The position numbers were made by a program, and so were the translations under genes. 64,000 nucleotides of DNA, taken from assembly GCA_045615765.1 (NCBI GenBank), contig JAZLFM010000049.1, forward strand, positions 41,626 to 105,625, read 5' to 3'. The notes under the pieces were generated by a model. That model was not told the DNA's origin, ran no database searches, and saw only the letters and a program-made list of their open reading frames with translations. Of the stretch, positions 8,217 to 16,102 are shown one piece after another. Each line of letters starts with the position of its first letter. The first letter of the stretch is position 1. Source of the DNA: UBA1715 sp045615765 (lineage in GTDB: Bacteria; Bacteroidota; Bacteroidia; Bacteroidales; UBA1715).

Positions 8217-10793
8217 ATGTCAGAAGAATTAGAAAAAACAACTGGAGAACGAATAGTTCAGTTTGATATTGAAAAGGAAATGAAGTCTGCGTACATTGAT
8301 TATTCAATGTCCGTAATCGTAGCGAGAGCTTTGCCAGATGCCAGAGATGGTATGAAGCCAGTTCATCGTCGAGTTTTGTTCGGTATGGACAAGATGGGTA
8401 ATACGCACGACAAACCATATAAAAAATCTGCCAGAATTGTCGGTGAGGTTATGGGTAAATACCACCCTCATGGTGACTCTTCTATTTATGGAACTTTGGT
8501 GCACTTGGCACAACCATGGAATATGCGTTATCCTATGGTTGACGGACAAGGTAACTTTGGTTCTGTTGACGGTGATAATCCAGCTGCAATGCGTTATACG
8601 GAAGCACGCTTGGCTAAGATTGCGGAAGAAACGCTTGTAGACTTGGAGAAGGATACAGTTGATATGCAAAAGAACTTCTCTGAAGAATACGATGAACCAA
8701 CTGTGTTGCCAACAAAGATTCCTATGCTTTTGGTGAACGGTTGTGCTGGTATTGCGGTAGGTATGGCTACCAATATGGCTCCACATAATTTGAGCGATAC
8801 AATTGATGCAATTGTTGCATACATTGACAATAATGACATCACAATTCCAGAATTGGCATCGATAATTCAAGCCCCTGATTTTCCGACGGGAGGAACTATC
8901 TATGGATATCAGGGCGTTCTTGATGCCTATGAAACTGGTCAAGGAAGAATCGTCCTTCGTGGTAAGGCTCGTTTTGAAACTGAAAACGGTCGCGATTTAA
9001 TCGTTGTTGATGAAATTCCATATATGGTTAATAAAGCTGAACTTATTAAAAGAACAGCAGATTTAATCAGCGAAAAGAAAATTGATGGATTGACTGAAGT
9101 CAACGATGAATCGGATAAGGAAGGTATGCGTATTGTGTATACACTTAAAAAAGACGCTGTGCCAAATATCGTCTTGAATAAGTTGTATAAGTACACATAT
9201 TTACAATCTTCTTTCAGTGTAAATAATGTTGCTTTGGTTGATGGTCGTCCAAAGACGATGAACTTGAGAGATATGATTTCTGTATTTACAGAACATCGTC
9301 ACGAAGTTGTTGTTCGTCGTACGAAATTTGACTTGAACGAAGCAGAAAAACGTGCTCATATCCTTGAAGGTCTTATTATTGCTTGTGATAACATTGACGA
9401 AGTTGTTCATATTATTCGTGCATCGAAGAATGTGGGTGAGGCTCGCGAAAATTTGATGAAGCGATTCGATTTAGATGAAGAACAAGCCAATGCAATTGTT
9501 GAAATGCGTTTGCGTCAGTTGACAGGCTTGCAAATCGATCAACTTCATGCTGAATATGAGGAATTAGAAAGAAGAATCGCTTATTACAAAGAAGTACTTG
9601 CAAATTATGATTTGCAAATGAAAATTGTGAAAGACGAACTTCTTGAAATCAAGGCTAAATACGGTGATGAAAGAAAAACAGATATCGTAAAAGCTGCAGA
9701 AGAATTCAATCCTGAAGATTTCTATGCTGATGAAGATGTTGTGATAGCAATCTCTCACATGGGTTATATTAAGAGAACGGCATTGACAGAATACAAGCTT
9801 CAAAACCGTGGTGGAGTAGGTTCTCGTGGTGGCGATACTCGTGATGCGGATTATATTGAACATCTATATATTGCAAATATGCATGCCACATTGCTTATCT
9901 TTACAGAACAAGGTAAGTGTTTCTGGCAAAAAGTATATGATATTCCTGAAGGCACAAAAGTTTCTAAAGGCCGTGCAATCCAAAATATTTTGAACATATC
10001 TAACGACGATAAAGTTAAGGCGTACGTTACTGTAAATACGTTGGATGACGAAGACTATTTGAAGAATCATTTCGTAGTGCTTTGTACAGAAAATGGTATA
10101 ATTAAGAAAACAACTCTTGAAGCATATTCTCGTCCTCGTCAAAATGGTATCATAGCATTGTCAATTCGTGAAGGCGATACATTGTTGGATGCTTGTTTGA
10201 CTGATGGGACATGTGAAATTTTGATGGCTATTCAATCAGGTAAAGCAATTCGTTTCCCTGAAGAAAAATTCCGTCCAATGGGTCGTACGGCTTCTGGTGT
10301 GAAAGGTATGACAGTTCCAGAAGGAGAAAAGGTTGTTGGTTTAATTTGTGCACCTGCAGATACTAAAAAGGAAATTTTAGTCGTTTCAGAAAAAGGTTTC
10401 GGTAAACGTTCATCTATCGAAGATTATCGTGTAACGAACCGTGGTGGTAAAGGTGTGAAGACAATCAATATCACAGACAAGACGGGTAAATTAGTTGCTT
10501 TTGAAGCTGTGGATGATGACGATGATTTGATGATTATGAACAAATCAGGTATCACAATCCGTATGGAAGTAGCACCATTGCGTGTGATGGGTCGTGTTGC
10601 TCAAGGCGTGAAATTGATTAACTTGAGACCTAAAGATTCTATTGCGGCGATTTCTACAGTTCATGTTGAACCAGAAGAAAGACAAGCAATGAAAGATGCA
10701 GCGAATACGGAGTTGGCAGAAGGTGAAAATGCGGCTTCTCAAGAACAAAGCGCTGAAAATCAAAACGAAACAAATTCAGAAAATAACGAATAA
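8217..10793 (+). CDS. gyrA: DNA gyrase subunit A
   Basis: GyrA is the DNA breakage-reunion subunit of gyrase, which introduces negative supercoils. The N-terminal winged-helix region contains the quinolone-resistance segment KYHPHGDSSIYGT, with the drug-relevant serine present and glycine at the usual acidic or aromatic position. The catalytic tyrosine is in AAMRYTEARL. The C-terminal beta-pinwheel carries a GyrA-box variant (LQNRGGVGSRGG), which supports gyrase over topoisomerase IV ParC. A Glu/Asn-rich tail closes it. I chose the ATG at 8217 because the distance to the conserved EMKSAYIDYSMSVIV then matches homologues. In-frame GTG at 8184 and ATG at 8193 would add up to 11 residues. Confidence 0.95.
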   Translation: MSEELEKTTGERIVQFDIEKEMKSAYIDYSMSVIVARALPDARDGMKPVHRRVLFGMDKMGNTHDKPYKKSARIVGEVMGKYHPHGDSSIYGTLVHLAQPWNMRYPMVDGQGNFGSVDGDNPAAMRYTEARLAKIAEETLVDLEKDTVDMQKNFSEEYDEPTVLPTKIPMLLVNGCAGIAVGMATNMAPHNLSDTIDAIVAYIDNNDITIPELASIIQAPDFPTGGTIYGYQGVLDAYETGQGRIVLRGKARFETENGRDLIVVDEIPYMVNKAELIKRTADLISEKKIDGLTEVNDESDKEGMRIVYTLKKDAVPNIVLNKLYKYTYLQSSFSVNNVALVDGRPKTMNLRDMISVFTEHRHEVVVRRTKFDLNEAEKRAHILEGLIIACDNIDEVVHIIRASKNVGEARENLMKRFDLDEEQANAIVEMRLRQLTGLQIDQLHAEYEELERRIAYYKEVLANYDLQMKIVKDELLEIKAKYGDERKTDIVKAAEEFNPEDFYADEDVVIAISHMGYIKRTALTEYKLQNRGGVGSRGGDTRDADYIEHLYIANMHATLLIFTEQGKCFWQKVYDIPEGTKVSKGRAIQNILNISNDDKVKAYVTVNTLDDEDYLKNHFVVLCTENGIIKKTTLEAYSRPRQNGIIALSIREGDTLLDACLTDGTCEILMAIQSGKAIRFPEEKFRPMGRTASGVKGMTVPEGEKVVGLICAPADTKKEILVVSEKGFGKRSSIEDYRVTNRGGKGVKTINITDKTGKLVAFEAVDDDDDLMIMNKSGITIRMEVAPLRVMGRVAQGVKLINLRPKDSIAAISTVHVEPEERQAMKDAANTELAEGENAASQEQSAENQNETNSENNE

Positions 10794-10809
10794 TAAATTG
10801 TAGAAAACG

Positions 10810-12141
10810 ATGAAAAAGAATCTCACTCTAGCCTTAGCGGCATTGTTTTTCGGAAATATAGCTTTCAGTCAAAGCGATGAATTCGTAATGACATGGGGTG
10901 TGGTTGAAGCAGAAGCAAAAAAGTCTGATGTGGAAATTACAAATCCTAAAAAGAACATAAAAGTAAACACTTGGACAGAACGTGGTCGTAAATATATTCA
11001 AGTGTATAACTTCGATGCGGAAAATCTTTATTCTGGTTTGGATCAAAGCCAAATTATGATGATTATGAAAGGTTCTGCAAAAAATGAAACAGCCAAAGGT
11101 GATACAACTATACTTTCGTACGATCGTGTAGATATCTATGCTGTAGGTGGTAAAGTTGTTAAGTATGAAAGAACAGGTAGAGCAAAAGAATTTTTCTTCC
11201 CAACTCATACCGCTGCTCTAGATGTTGCAACTGAAGCTTATCTTAAAGCAAAAGAATTGGATAAAGACGGAAAACAAGCAGCAAAAATTAGTAGTAGTTT
11301 AAAGACACTTTCTAATTTGTATCAAAAAGAAGGTTATATATTCTATTCAAATAAAGATAATGTAAATGCTGCTCACTGTTTCACTCAAGCTGCAAATATT
11401 GCAAAGACAGGTTTAACTGGCGAAGCTGATACAGTTCGTATTGCAACTATGAATTATGCTGGTGTAATGAATAGAATTATAAAGAACTATGATCTTGCAA
11501 TTTCGTTCTTTAACGATATCATTACAATAGCTGGTGAAAATCAAACAGTTGATATGTATGATGGTGTTTATGCTTGTCAATTAGAGAAAAACGATACTGT
11601 TGCAGCAATTCAAACTTGTTTGACTGTTATTGAAAAATATCCAAAGGATAAACACTCTGTTGCATATTTGAACCAATTAATTGATTTGTATCAAAAGACA
11701 AACCAAGGAGATTTAGCTGTGACATATTTGCAAAAAGCTATAGAAACAGATCCACAAAATGTAGTGTATTTGGTTGTTTTGGCAAATATGTATGAATCGC
11801 AAGGTAATGTAGTTGAAGCAATAAATACATACAAAAAAGCATTGGAAATTAATCCAAAAGATGAAAATGCAAACTTGAACCTTGGTGTTCTTTATGAAAA
11901 GAAGGGCTCGGATATTCTTAGCGTTGCAGATGGTATGTATGGTAAAAAAGGTTACCAAGCAAAAGTTGATGAAGGTAAGTCTTATTTGAAATTAGCACTT
12001 CCTTATATTGAAAACTTTGCAGAAGTAACAAACGATAATGCAACTAAGAAAAATGCATATCGCGATTTGATGTCTATCTACTTGAAATTAAGTATGATGA
12101 CAGAATATAAGGCTACAAAAAACAAATACGACGAATTATAG
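10810..12141 (+). CDS. Exported tetratricopeptide-repeat protein
   Basis: The protein has 443 residues with a signal peptide (residues 1-20, ending AFSQ). TPR-like helical pairs occur from about residue 110, and the clearest consensus units are at ~275-365 (AVTYLQKAIETDPQNVVYLVVLANMYE and AINTYKKALEINPKDENANLNLGVLYEKKG, each quoted only in part here as ...YLQKAIETDPQ and ...YKKALEINPKDEN). TPR arrays mediate protein-protein contacts, and periplasmic or outer-membrane-associated complexes are likely. It starts 17 nt after gyrA and ends at a strong terminator, so the two form a unit; this pairing is common in Bacteroidales. No specific partner can be named. Confidence 0.85.
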   Translation: MKKNLTLALAALFFGNIAFSQSDEFVMTWGVVEAEAKKSDVEITNPKKNIKVNTWTERGRKYIQVYNFDAENLYSGLDQSQIMMIMKGSAKNETAKGDTTILSYDRVDIYAVGGKVVKYERTGRAKEFFFPTHTAALDVATEAYLKAKELDKDGKQAAKISSSLKTLSNLYQKEGYIFYSNKDNVNAAHCFTQAANIAKTGLTGEADTVRIATMNYAGVMNRIIKNYDLAISFFNDIITIAGENQTVDMYDGVYACQLEKNDTVAAIQTCLTVIEKYPKDKHSVAYLNQLIDLYQKTNQGDLAVTYLQKAIETDPQNVVYLVVLANMYESQGNVVEAINTYKKALEINPKDENANLNLGVLYEKKGSDILSVADGMYGKKGYQAKVDEGKSYLKLALPYIENFAEVTNDNATKKNAYRDLMSIYLKLSMMTEYKATKNKYDEL

Positions 12142-12161
12142 GATTTTGCCGTATAATTTTG

Positions 12162-12199
12162 AAAAAGTGGAATATCAATGCGATATTCCACTTTTTTTT
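12162..12199 (+). terminator. Strong intrinsic terminator after gyrA-TPR
   Basis: Two 15-nt complementary arms (AAAAAGTGGAATATC and GATATTCCACTTTTT) flank a 5-nt loop and are followed by further T residues. It lies 20 nt after the TPR stop and separates that unit from the DUF3791/DUF3990 cassette. Confidence 0.9.
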
Positions 12200-12212
12200 A
12201 TATTTGTAAAAA

Positions 12213-12252
12213 ATCCGCCCACGCTCCACAAGGCGTAAAACTGTTGGAGCAA
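12213..12252 (+). repeat. Direct repeat, left copy, flanking the DUF3791/DUF3990 cassette
   Basis: This 40-nt stretch begins ATCCGCCCAC and ends CTGTTGGAGCAA. It matches the copy at 13204-13243 at 34 of 40 positions without gaps. Each copy contains an inner inverted repeat (GCTCC...GGAGC) able to form a hairpin. It ends 7 nt before the first gene of the cassette. Confidence 0.75.
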
Positions 12253-12259
12253 ATGAAGT

Positions 12260-12487
12260 ATGAGTATGTATAATTTGCGAGACATAGTAGAATATATGGT
12301 TATGTTGATTGGCTCGTTTGCTAAGAGATATAACATAAGCTGTCAGGAGGCTCAGTCTTATTTGAGTCGCTATGGCGCTTTGGATATGATTCAATCTCAT
12401 TATGGCATTATGCATACGCAACGATTTGAGGATATGGTGGAAGGCTTGTCTGCTTTCTGTAAAAGAAAGGGAGGAAATTTGTCGTGA
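12260..12487 (+). CDS. DUF3791-family small protein (putative antitoxin partner)
   Basis: This 75-residue helical protein contains the pattern QEAQSYLSRYGALDMIQ followed by HYGIMHTQRFEDMVEGL, which resembles DUF3791 proteins (family recalled from memory, not searched). Members are regularly encoded directly before DUF3990 genes. Its stop overlaps the GTG start of the next gene by 4 nt, so translation is coupled. A role as antitoxin or chaperone for the ADP-ribosyltransferase-like neighbour is inference from gene order and size. No DNA-binding motif is obvious. Confidence 0.7.
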   Translation: MSMYNLRDIVEYMVMLIGSFAKRYNISCQEAQSYLSRYGALDMIQSHYGIMHTQRFEDMVEGLSAFCKRKGGNLS

Positions 12488-12960
12488 AACTATATCATGG
12501 CTCAAATATGGTTATTGACAAGATAGATTTGTCTTATTCTAAACCTAATAAAGATTTTGGAAAGGCATTTTATTTGTCTGATGATAGTGCTCAGGCTGAG
12601 GAAATGGCAAAATTAAAAACTATTTTTCTTGGAGGCGATCCGATTGTTATGACATTTGACTTCGATGATTCGTTGATATATGACGGAACGTTACGGTTCA
12701 AAAGTTTTGATAGTTATACAGAGGAGTGGGCTCATTTTATTTATGACCATAGAAATGATGAGCAAGGGCGAACATTACATGATTTCGATGTTGTGTACGG
12801 TCCTATAGCCAATGATAGAGTTGGTGCTCAAATAAATAATTTTAGGAATGGTTACATATCTTTTGAAACATTCTTGGAACGAATAAAATATATGAAAGGC
12901 ATAACTTTTCAATATGCCTTTTGTACGGAGTTGGCAATATCGAAATTAGTTAGGATATGA
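12484..12960 (+). CDS. DUF3990 protein, ADP-ribosyltransferase-like fold (putative toxin)
   Basis: This 158-residue protein begins KLYHGSNMVIDKIDLSYSK and continues DFGKAFYLSDDSAQAEEMA. That is the typical N-terminal half of an ART-fold enzyme of the H-Y-E type. Candidate residues are His5 (LYHG), Tyr30 (FYLS) and Glu149 near the C-terminus (FCTE). It should bind NAD and may ADP-ribosylate a cellular target; the target is unknown. It starts with GTG overlapping the upstream stop, and its own stop overlaps the next start (ATGA). Function as a toxin is inference from fold, small size and the flanking small genes. Confidence 0.72.
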   Translation: MKLYHGSNMVIDKIDLSYSKPNKDFGKAFYLSDDSAQAEEMAKLKTIFLGGDPIVMTFDFDDSLIYDGTLRFKSFDSYTEEWAHFIYDHRNDEQGRTLHDFDVVYGPIANDRVGAQINNFRNGYISFETFLERIKYMKGITFQYAFCTELAISKLVRI

Positions 12961-13199
12961 ATGTTACAAAGCAGGAGTTTGATTTTATGGTTCAATCGCT
13001 CACAACCGATTTGATAACCATATTAACGGAAGAAAAACATCTTTCTGTTAGCAAGGCTTTTGATATTTTGTATCAATCTAATACCTTTGCCAAACTTTGT
13101 GATGCAAATACAGGTTTGTATTATCAGTCCGCAAGATATGTTTATAGTTATCTTGTAGAAGAAAGAAAAGAAATGATTAACCAAGCATTGGCTTGTTGA
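12957..13199 (+). CDS. Small DUF3791-like protein, third gene of the cassette
   Basis: An 80-residue, predicted all-helical protein (EFDFMVQSLTTDLITILTEE, then AFDILYQSNTFAKLCD, then YVYSYLVEERK). It resembles the small proteins that accompany DUF3990 genes, although similarity to DUF3791 is weak and I do not recognise it with certainty. It overlaps the DUF3990 stop by 4 nt and ends directly before the right direct repeat. It may be a second component of the antitoxin. Confidence 0.6.
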   Translation: MNVTKQEFDFMVQSLTTDLITILTEEKHLSVSKAFDILYQSNTFAKLCDANTGLYYQSARYVYSYLVEERKEMINQALAC

Positions 13200-13203
13200 T
13201 TAT

Positions 13204-13243
13204 ATCCGCCCACTGCTCCCAAGGCGTGAAACTGTTGGAGCAA
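13204..13243 (+). repeat. Direct repeat, right copy, flanking the DUF3791/DUF3990 cassette
   Basis: This is the partner of the 12213-12252 copy, starting 4 nt after the stop of the third cassette gene. The right half (AAACTGTTGGAGCAA) is identical between copies; differences cluster in the left half around the hairpin arm. Confidence 0.75.
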
Positions 13244-13664
13244 CGACATAAATAAAAGGCGTCATCAACGCTTTGTTCTTGTTGATTCGGAACGTAGGAA
13301 ATTCAGAATTAGCAATCAAGGTTCTATTTGTTCCCAACCAATAATCCTATCCATAGCATGAACTTGAGGCTGCGTCAAAGGTTACTTATTTGATGGTTTT
13401 ATGCCATCGATTTAACAACCAACTTGTATATCAACTTCAAGAAATATAATAAAATTGTAATGTGACTCTTTAAAAGAGTGGATTAAATCTACTTTTAGTG
13501 TTGGGTTATATGCATAAAAATAATAAAACTCCATAAAAAGGTGGTCTTAGTCCACCTTTTATGGGTAAAATTGTGTTTCAAATGATACACTATTTATTTG
13601 TAAACCAAAACCTGTAATTTATTTAATTCTCAAATGTCTATTATCAAATCTCAATTAAATGATG
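13244..13664. other. Intergenic region with three consecutive palindromes
   Basis: No convincing gene was found. Three adjacent inverted repeats occupy 13465-13564: ACTCTT/AGAGT (13465-13479), an overlapping GTGGATT/AATCTAC stem (13472-13496), and a long stem with arms CCATAAAAAGGTGG and CCACCTTTTATGG (13531-13564). The last lacks a clean T tail, so it is either a terminator variant for the cassette or a structured or repetitive element. Confidence 0.5.
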
Positions 13665-13672
13665 TATATTTG
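13665..13672 (+). promoter_or_regulatory. Bacteroidetes -7 element for STAS-rnz-recF
   Basis: TATATTTG matches TAnnTTTG and lies 37 nt before the STAS gene start. It probably drives the overlapping STAS, rnz and recF genes. Confidence 0.65.
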
Positions 13673-13708
13673 CGTATAAGGTATTGTAATCATCAAATTT
13701 TGTAGGCT

Positions 13709-14056
13709 ATGGATTACTGTGTTATTACAAAAAAATCGACTTATACGCTGATAGAAATTTTGGCAGACAGGTTGGATATTCGTATTGCTGCATCATTGAA
13801 ATCTGATTTGGTTCAGTTGAATGGCAATAAAGAAAAGAATATTGTATTGGATTTGTCGAATTGTGCGTATTGCGACTCATCTGGCCTAAGTGCCATTTTG
13901 GTTGCAAATCGTCTTTGTAAAAATTCAAAAGGAATCTTTGTCTTGTGTGGCTTACAGGAAGCAATAGAACGATTGATTACAATTTCACAATTAGATTCTG
14001 TTCTAACAATCGTATCGACGAAAGAAAAAGCCGATGATTTATTGAACAACGATTAA
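13709..14056 (+). CDS. STAS-domain protein (anti-anti-sigma factor-like)
   Basis: A 115-residue single STAS domain. The core motif NIVLDLSNCAYCDSSGLSAIL matches SpoIIAA-type anti-sigma factor antagonists (quoted here in part: YCDSSGLSAIL). The serine right after the aspartate (Ser57) corresponds to the residue phosphorylated by the partner kinase in that family. No kinase or sigma factor is adjacent. The stop overlaps the rnz start (TAATG), so the gene is translationally coupled to rnz and recF; in many Bacteroidetes a STAS gene sits beside rnz. What it regulates cannot be inferred. Confidence 0.85.
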   Translation: MDYCVITKKSTYTLIEILADRLDIRIAASLKSDLVQLNGNKEKNIVLDLSNCAYCDSSGLSAILVANRLCKNSKGIFVLCGLQEAIERLITISQLDSVLTIVSTKEKADDLLNND

Positions 14057-14997
14057 TGGAAGATAATGCACTAATTGTATTGGGGTGTAGTTCAGCAACT
14101 CCAAATTCTGTTCGTTTTCCTTCGGCACAAATACTTCATTTCCGAAGTAAATATTTCTTGATTGATTGTGGCGAAGGTACGCAAATGCAATTACGCAGAG
14201 CGAAAATTCCATTTGAACGAATTGATTCGATTTTTATCTCTCATCTACATGGAGATCACTATTTTGGTTTATTTGGCTTGCTTGCATCGCTAAATCTAAC
14301 CGGTCGAAAAAATCCATTGACAGTTTATGCTCCAGAAGGGTTAGAAGAACTTGTACGATATCATTTTCTGAAAACGGAACAACCTTTTTCGTATCCTTTA
14401 CATTTCATTCCTTTACCACAAGAACCTTGTGCTTGCATAAAAGAAGGGCGTGGTTATGAAATTCGTGCAATTCAATTGGATCATAGAGTTCCATGTTGGG
14501 GCTTTTATTTTGTTGAAGAACAAAAAGATCGAAAAATTAAAAAAGACGCCATAACTACATATAATTTATCTATCGAGGAAGTTAAATGTATAAAAAATGG
14601 TTCGAATCTTACCTTGCAGGATGGAACTGTAATTCCTAATGCGGAACTCACGATAGACCCTCAACCTGCTTTTTCGTATGCGTATATTTCGGATACTATT
14701 CTAAAACCAGATATTGCCAAATATGTACAGAATGTACGACTACTATATCATGAGGCTACATTTTTACATGAATTGCAATCAATGGCAAAAACAACGCATC
14801 ATTCTACTGCTCGTCAGGCTGGGGAATTTGCTCAAATGGTTCATGCTGAAAAATTGATTGTAGGGCATTTTTCAGCACGATATAAGGATTTGCAAGGACA
14901 TTTAGAGGAAGTTAAACAAGTGTTCGAAAATGTAGAATTGGCTTCTGATTTGAATCTTTATACGCTATATAAACCAACTTATTCTGTTTGGAAATAA
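14056..14997 (+). CDS. rnz: Ribonuclease Z (tRNA 3'-end endonuclease)
   Basis: RNase Z cleaves the 3' trailer from tRNA precursors. The 313-residue protein is a short-form metallo-beta-lactamase-fold enzyme. It shows the zinc motif SHLHGDHYFGL (HxHxDH), later ligands in ISDTI and HEATF, the exosite region after residue ~145, and the terminal HFSARY histidine motif. Length and motif order match bacterial RnzS. It is coupled to STAS by a TAATG overlap and followed by recF after 1 nt. Confidence 0.95.
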   Translation: MEDNALIVLGCSSATPNSVRFPSAQILHFRSKYFLIDCGEGTQMQLRRAKIPFERIDSIFISHLHGDHYFGLFGLLASLNLTGRKNPLTVYAPEGLEELVRYHFLKTEQPFSYPLHFIPLPQEPCACIKEGRGYEIRAIQLDHRVPCWGFYFVEEQKDRKIKKDAITTYNLSIEEVKCIKNGSNLTLQDGTVIPNAELTIDPQPAFSYAYISDTILKPDIAKYVQNVRLLYHEATFLHELQSMAKTTHHSTARQAGEFAQMVHAEKLIVGHFSARYKDLQGHLEEVKQVFENVELASDLNLYTLYKPTYSVWK

Positions 14998-14998
14998 A

Positions 14999-16102
14999 AT
15001 GAAATTACAATCACTCTCCATATATCATTACCGTAATTTAGAAGAGCTTTCGTTTGATTGTAACGAACGGGTTAATTGTTTGGTTGGCAGAAATGGTGTA
15101 GGTAAGACGAATATTCTTGATGCAATTTATTATCTGTCATGTTGCAAAAGTAATTTAATGACGAATGATGCATTAAATGTGAAACATGGAGAAACATCTT
15201 TCCTTTTACAAGGTTTGTATGAACTAAATGAAATGGAAACGAAAGTTTCGTGTGCATATAATTCCGAAGATAAAAGCAAACTTATTCGTTGTAATGAAAA
15301 AAAATATGCGCGTATTTCTGATCATTTGGGTTTATTGCCAGTAGTTTTCATATCTCCGAACGATGTGTCTCTTATTTACGAAGGAGGAACAGAACGACGA
15401 AAGTTTTTAGATAGTTTCATTTCTATGTATAATAGAGAGTATTTGTCTAATCTGTTGGTATATAATAAGATATTGCAGCAACGAAATACACTTCTAAAAC
15501 AAGAACAACCTGTAGATGACGTGTATTTGTCTATTATAGACGAAAAACTATCTATTTTAGGTGCGGCAATTTTTGAAGAAAGAAAATTGGCTGTTTCGGC
15601 ACTTTCTACGCTTACCAAGCATTTCTATGGAAAAATAGCTTCAACGGAAGAGTGTTCGGTAGAATATGAATCGCAATTGTTTACGGCTGATATGAAATCG
15701 CTTTTGGAACGTAATAGAGAGCGAGATACGTACTTGACATACACGAGTAGTGGAATACATCGAGATGATTTGTCGTTTAAATTTAACGATAGTTCCCTGA
15801 AAAATACAGCTTCGCAAGGGCAGAAGAAAACATTTCTACTAGCTTTGAAATTTGCTCAATATCAGTTGATTCGTGAACATAAAAATGGCTTGAAACCATT
15901 ACTGTTGTTGGATGATTTGTTTGATAAACTTGACAAGGAACGTTCTAAAAACATATTTGATATTGTTGATGGTCAAGATTTTGGACAAATTTTTATAACA
16001 GATACCGATAAAATCTTACTTCATACAATTTTTGAGCAAAGGAGAGAGGAAGGGATTTTCTGGCAAGTAGCTGATGGCAAAATAGAAAAGGCTATTCTAT
16101 AA
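14999..16102 (+). CDS. recF: DNA replication and repair protein RecF
   Basis: RecF helps load RecA at single-strand gaps, with RecO and RecR. The 367-residue SMC-like ATPase has Walker A VGRNGVGKTNILD (~30-42), an ABC signature-like SQGQKKTFLLALK and Walker B PLLLLDDLFDKLD. It starts 1 nt after rnz. Its 3' end converges with and overlaps dnaG by 6 nt; I see no terminator hairpin between them, so the converging transcripts may overlap. Confidence 0.95.
   Translation: MKLQSLSIYHYRNLEELSFDCNERVNCLVGRNGVGKTNILDAIYYLSCCKSNLMTNDALNVKHGETSFLLQGLYELNEMETKVSCAYNSEDKSKLIRCNEKKYARISDHLGLLPVVFISPNDVSLIYEGGTERRKFLDSFISMYNREYLSNLLVYNKILQQRNTLLKQEQPVDDVYLSIIDEKLSILGAAIFEERKLAVSALSTLTKHFYGKIASTEECSVEYESQLFTADMKSLLERNRERDTYLTYTSSGIHRDDLSFKFNDSSLKNTASQGQKKTFLLALKFAQYQLIREHKNGLKPLLLLDDLFDKLDKERSKNIFDIVDGQDFGQIFITDTDKILLHTIFEQRREEGIFWQVADGKIEKAIL

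Noticed and set aside
12213..13243. Integron gene cassette with attC sites
   Set aside because: The repeats contain a hairpin but their GTTGGAGC does not match the GTTRRRY core, and no integrase is present.
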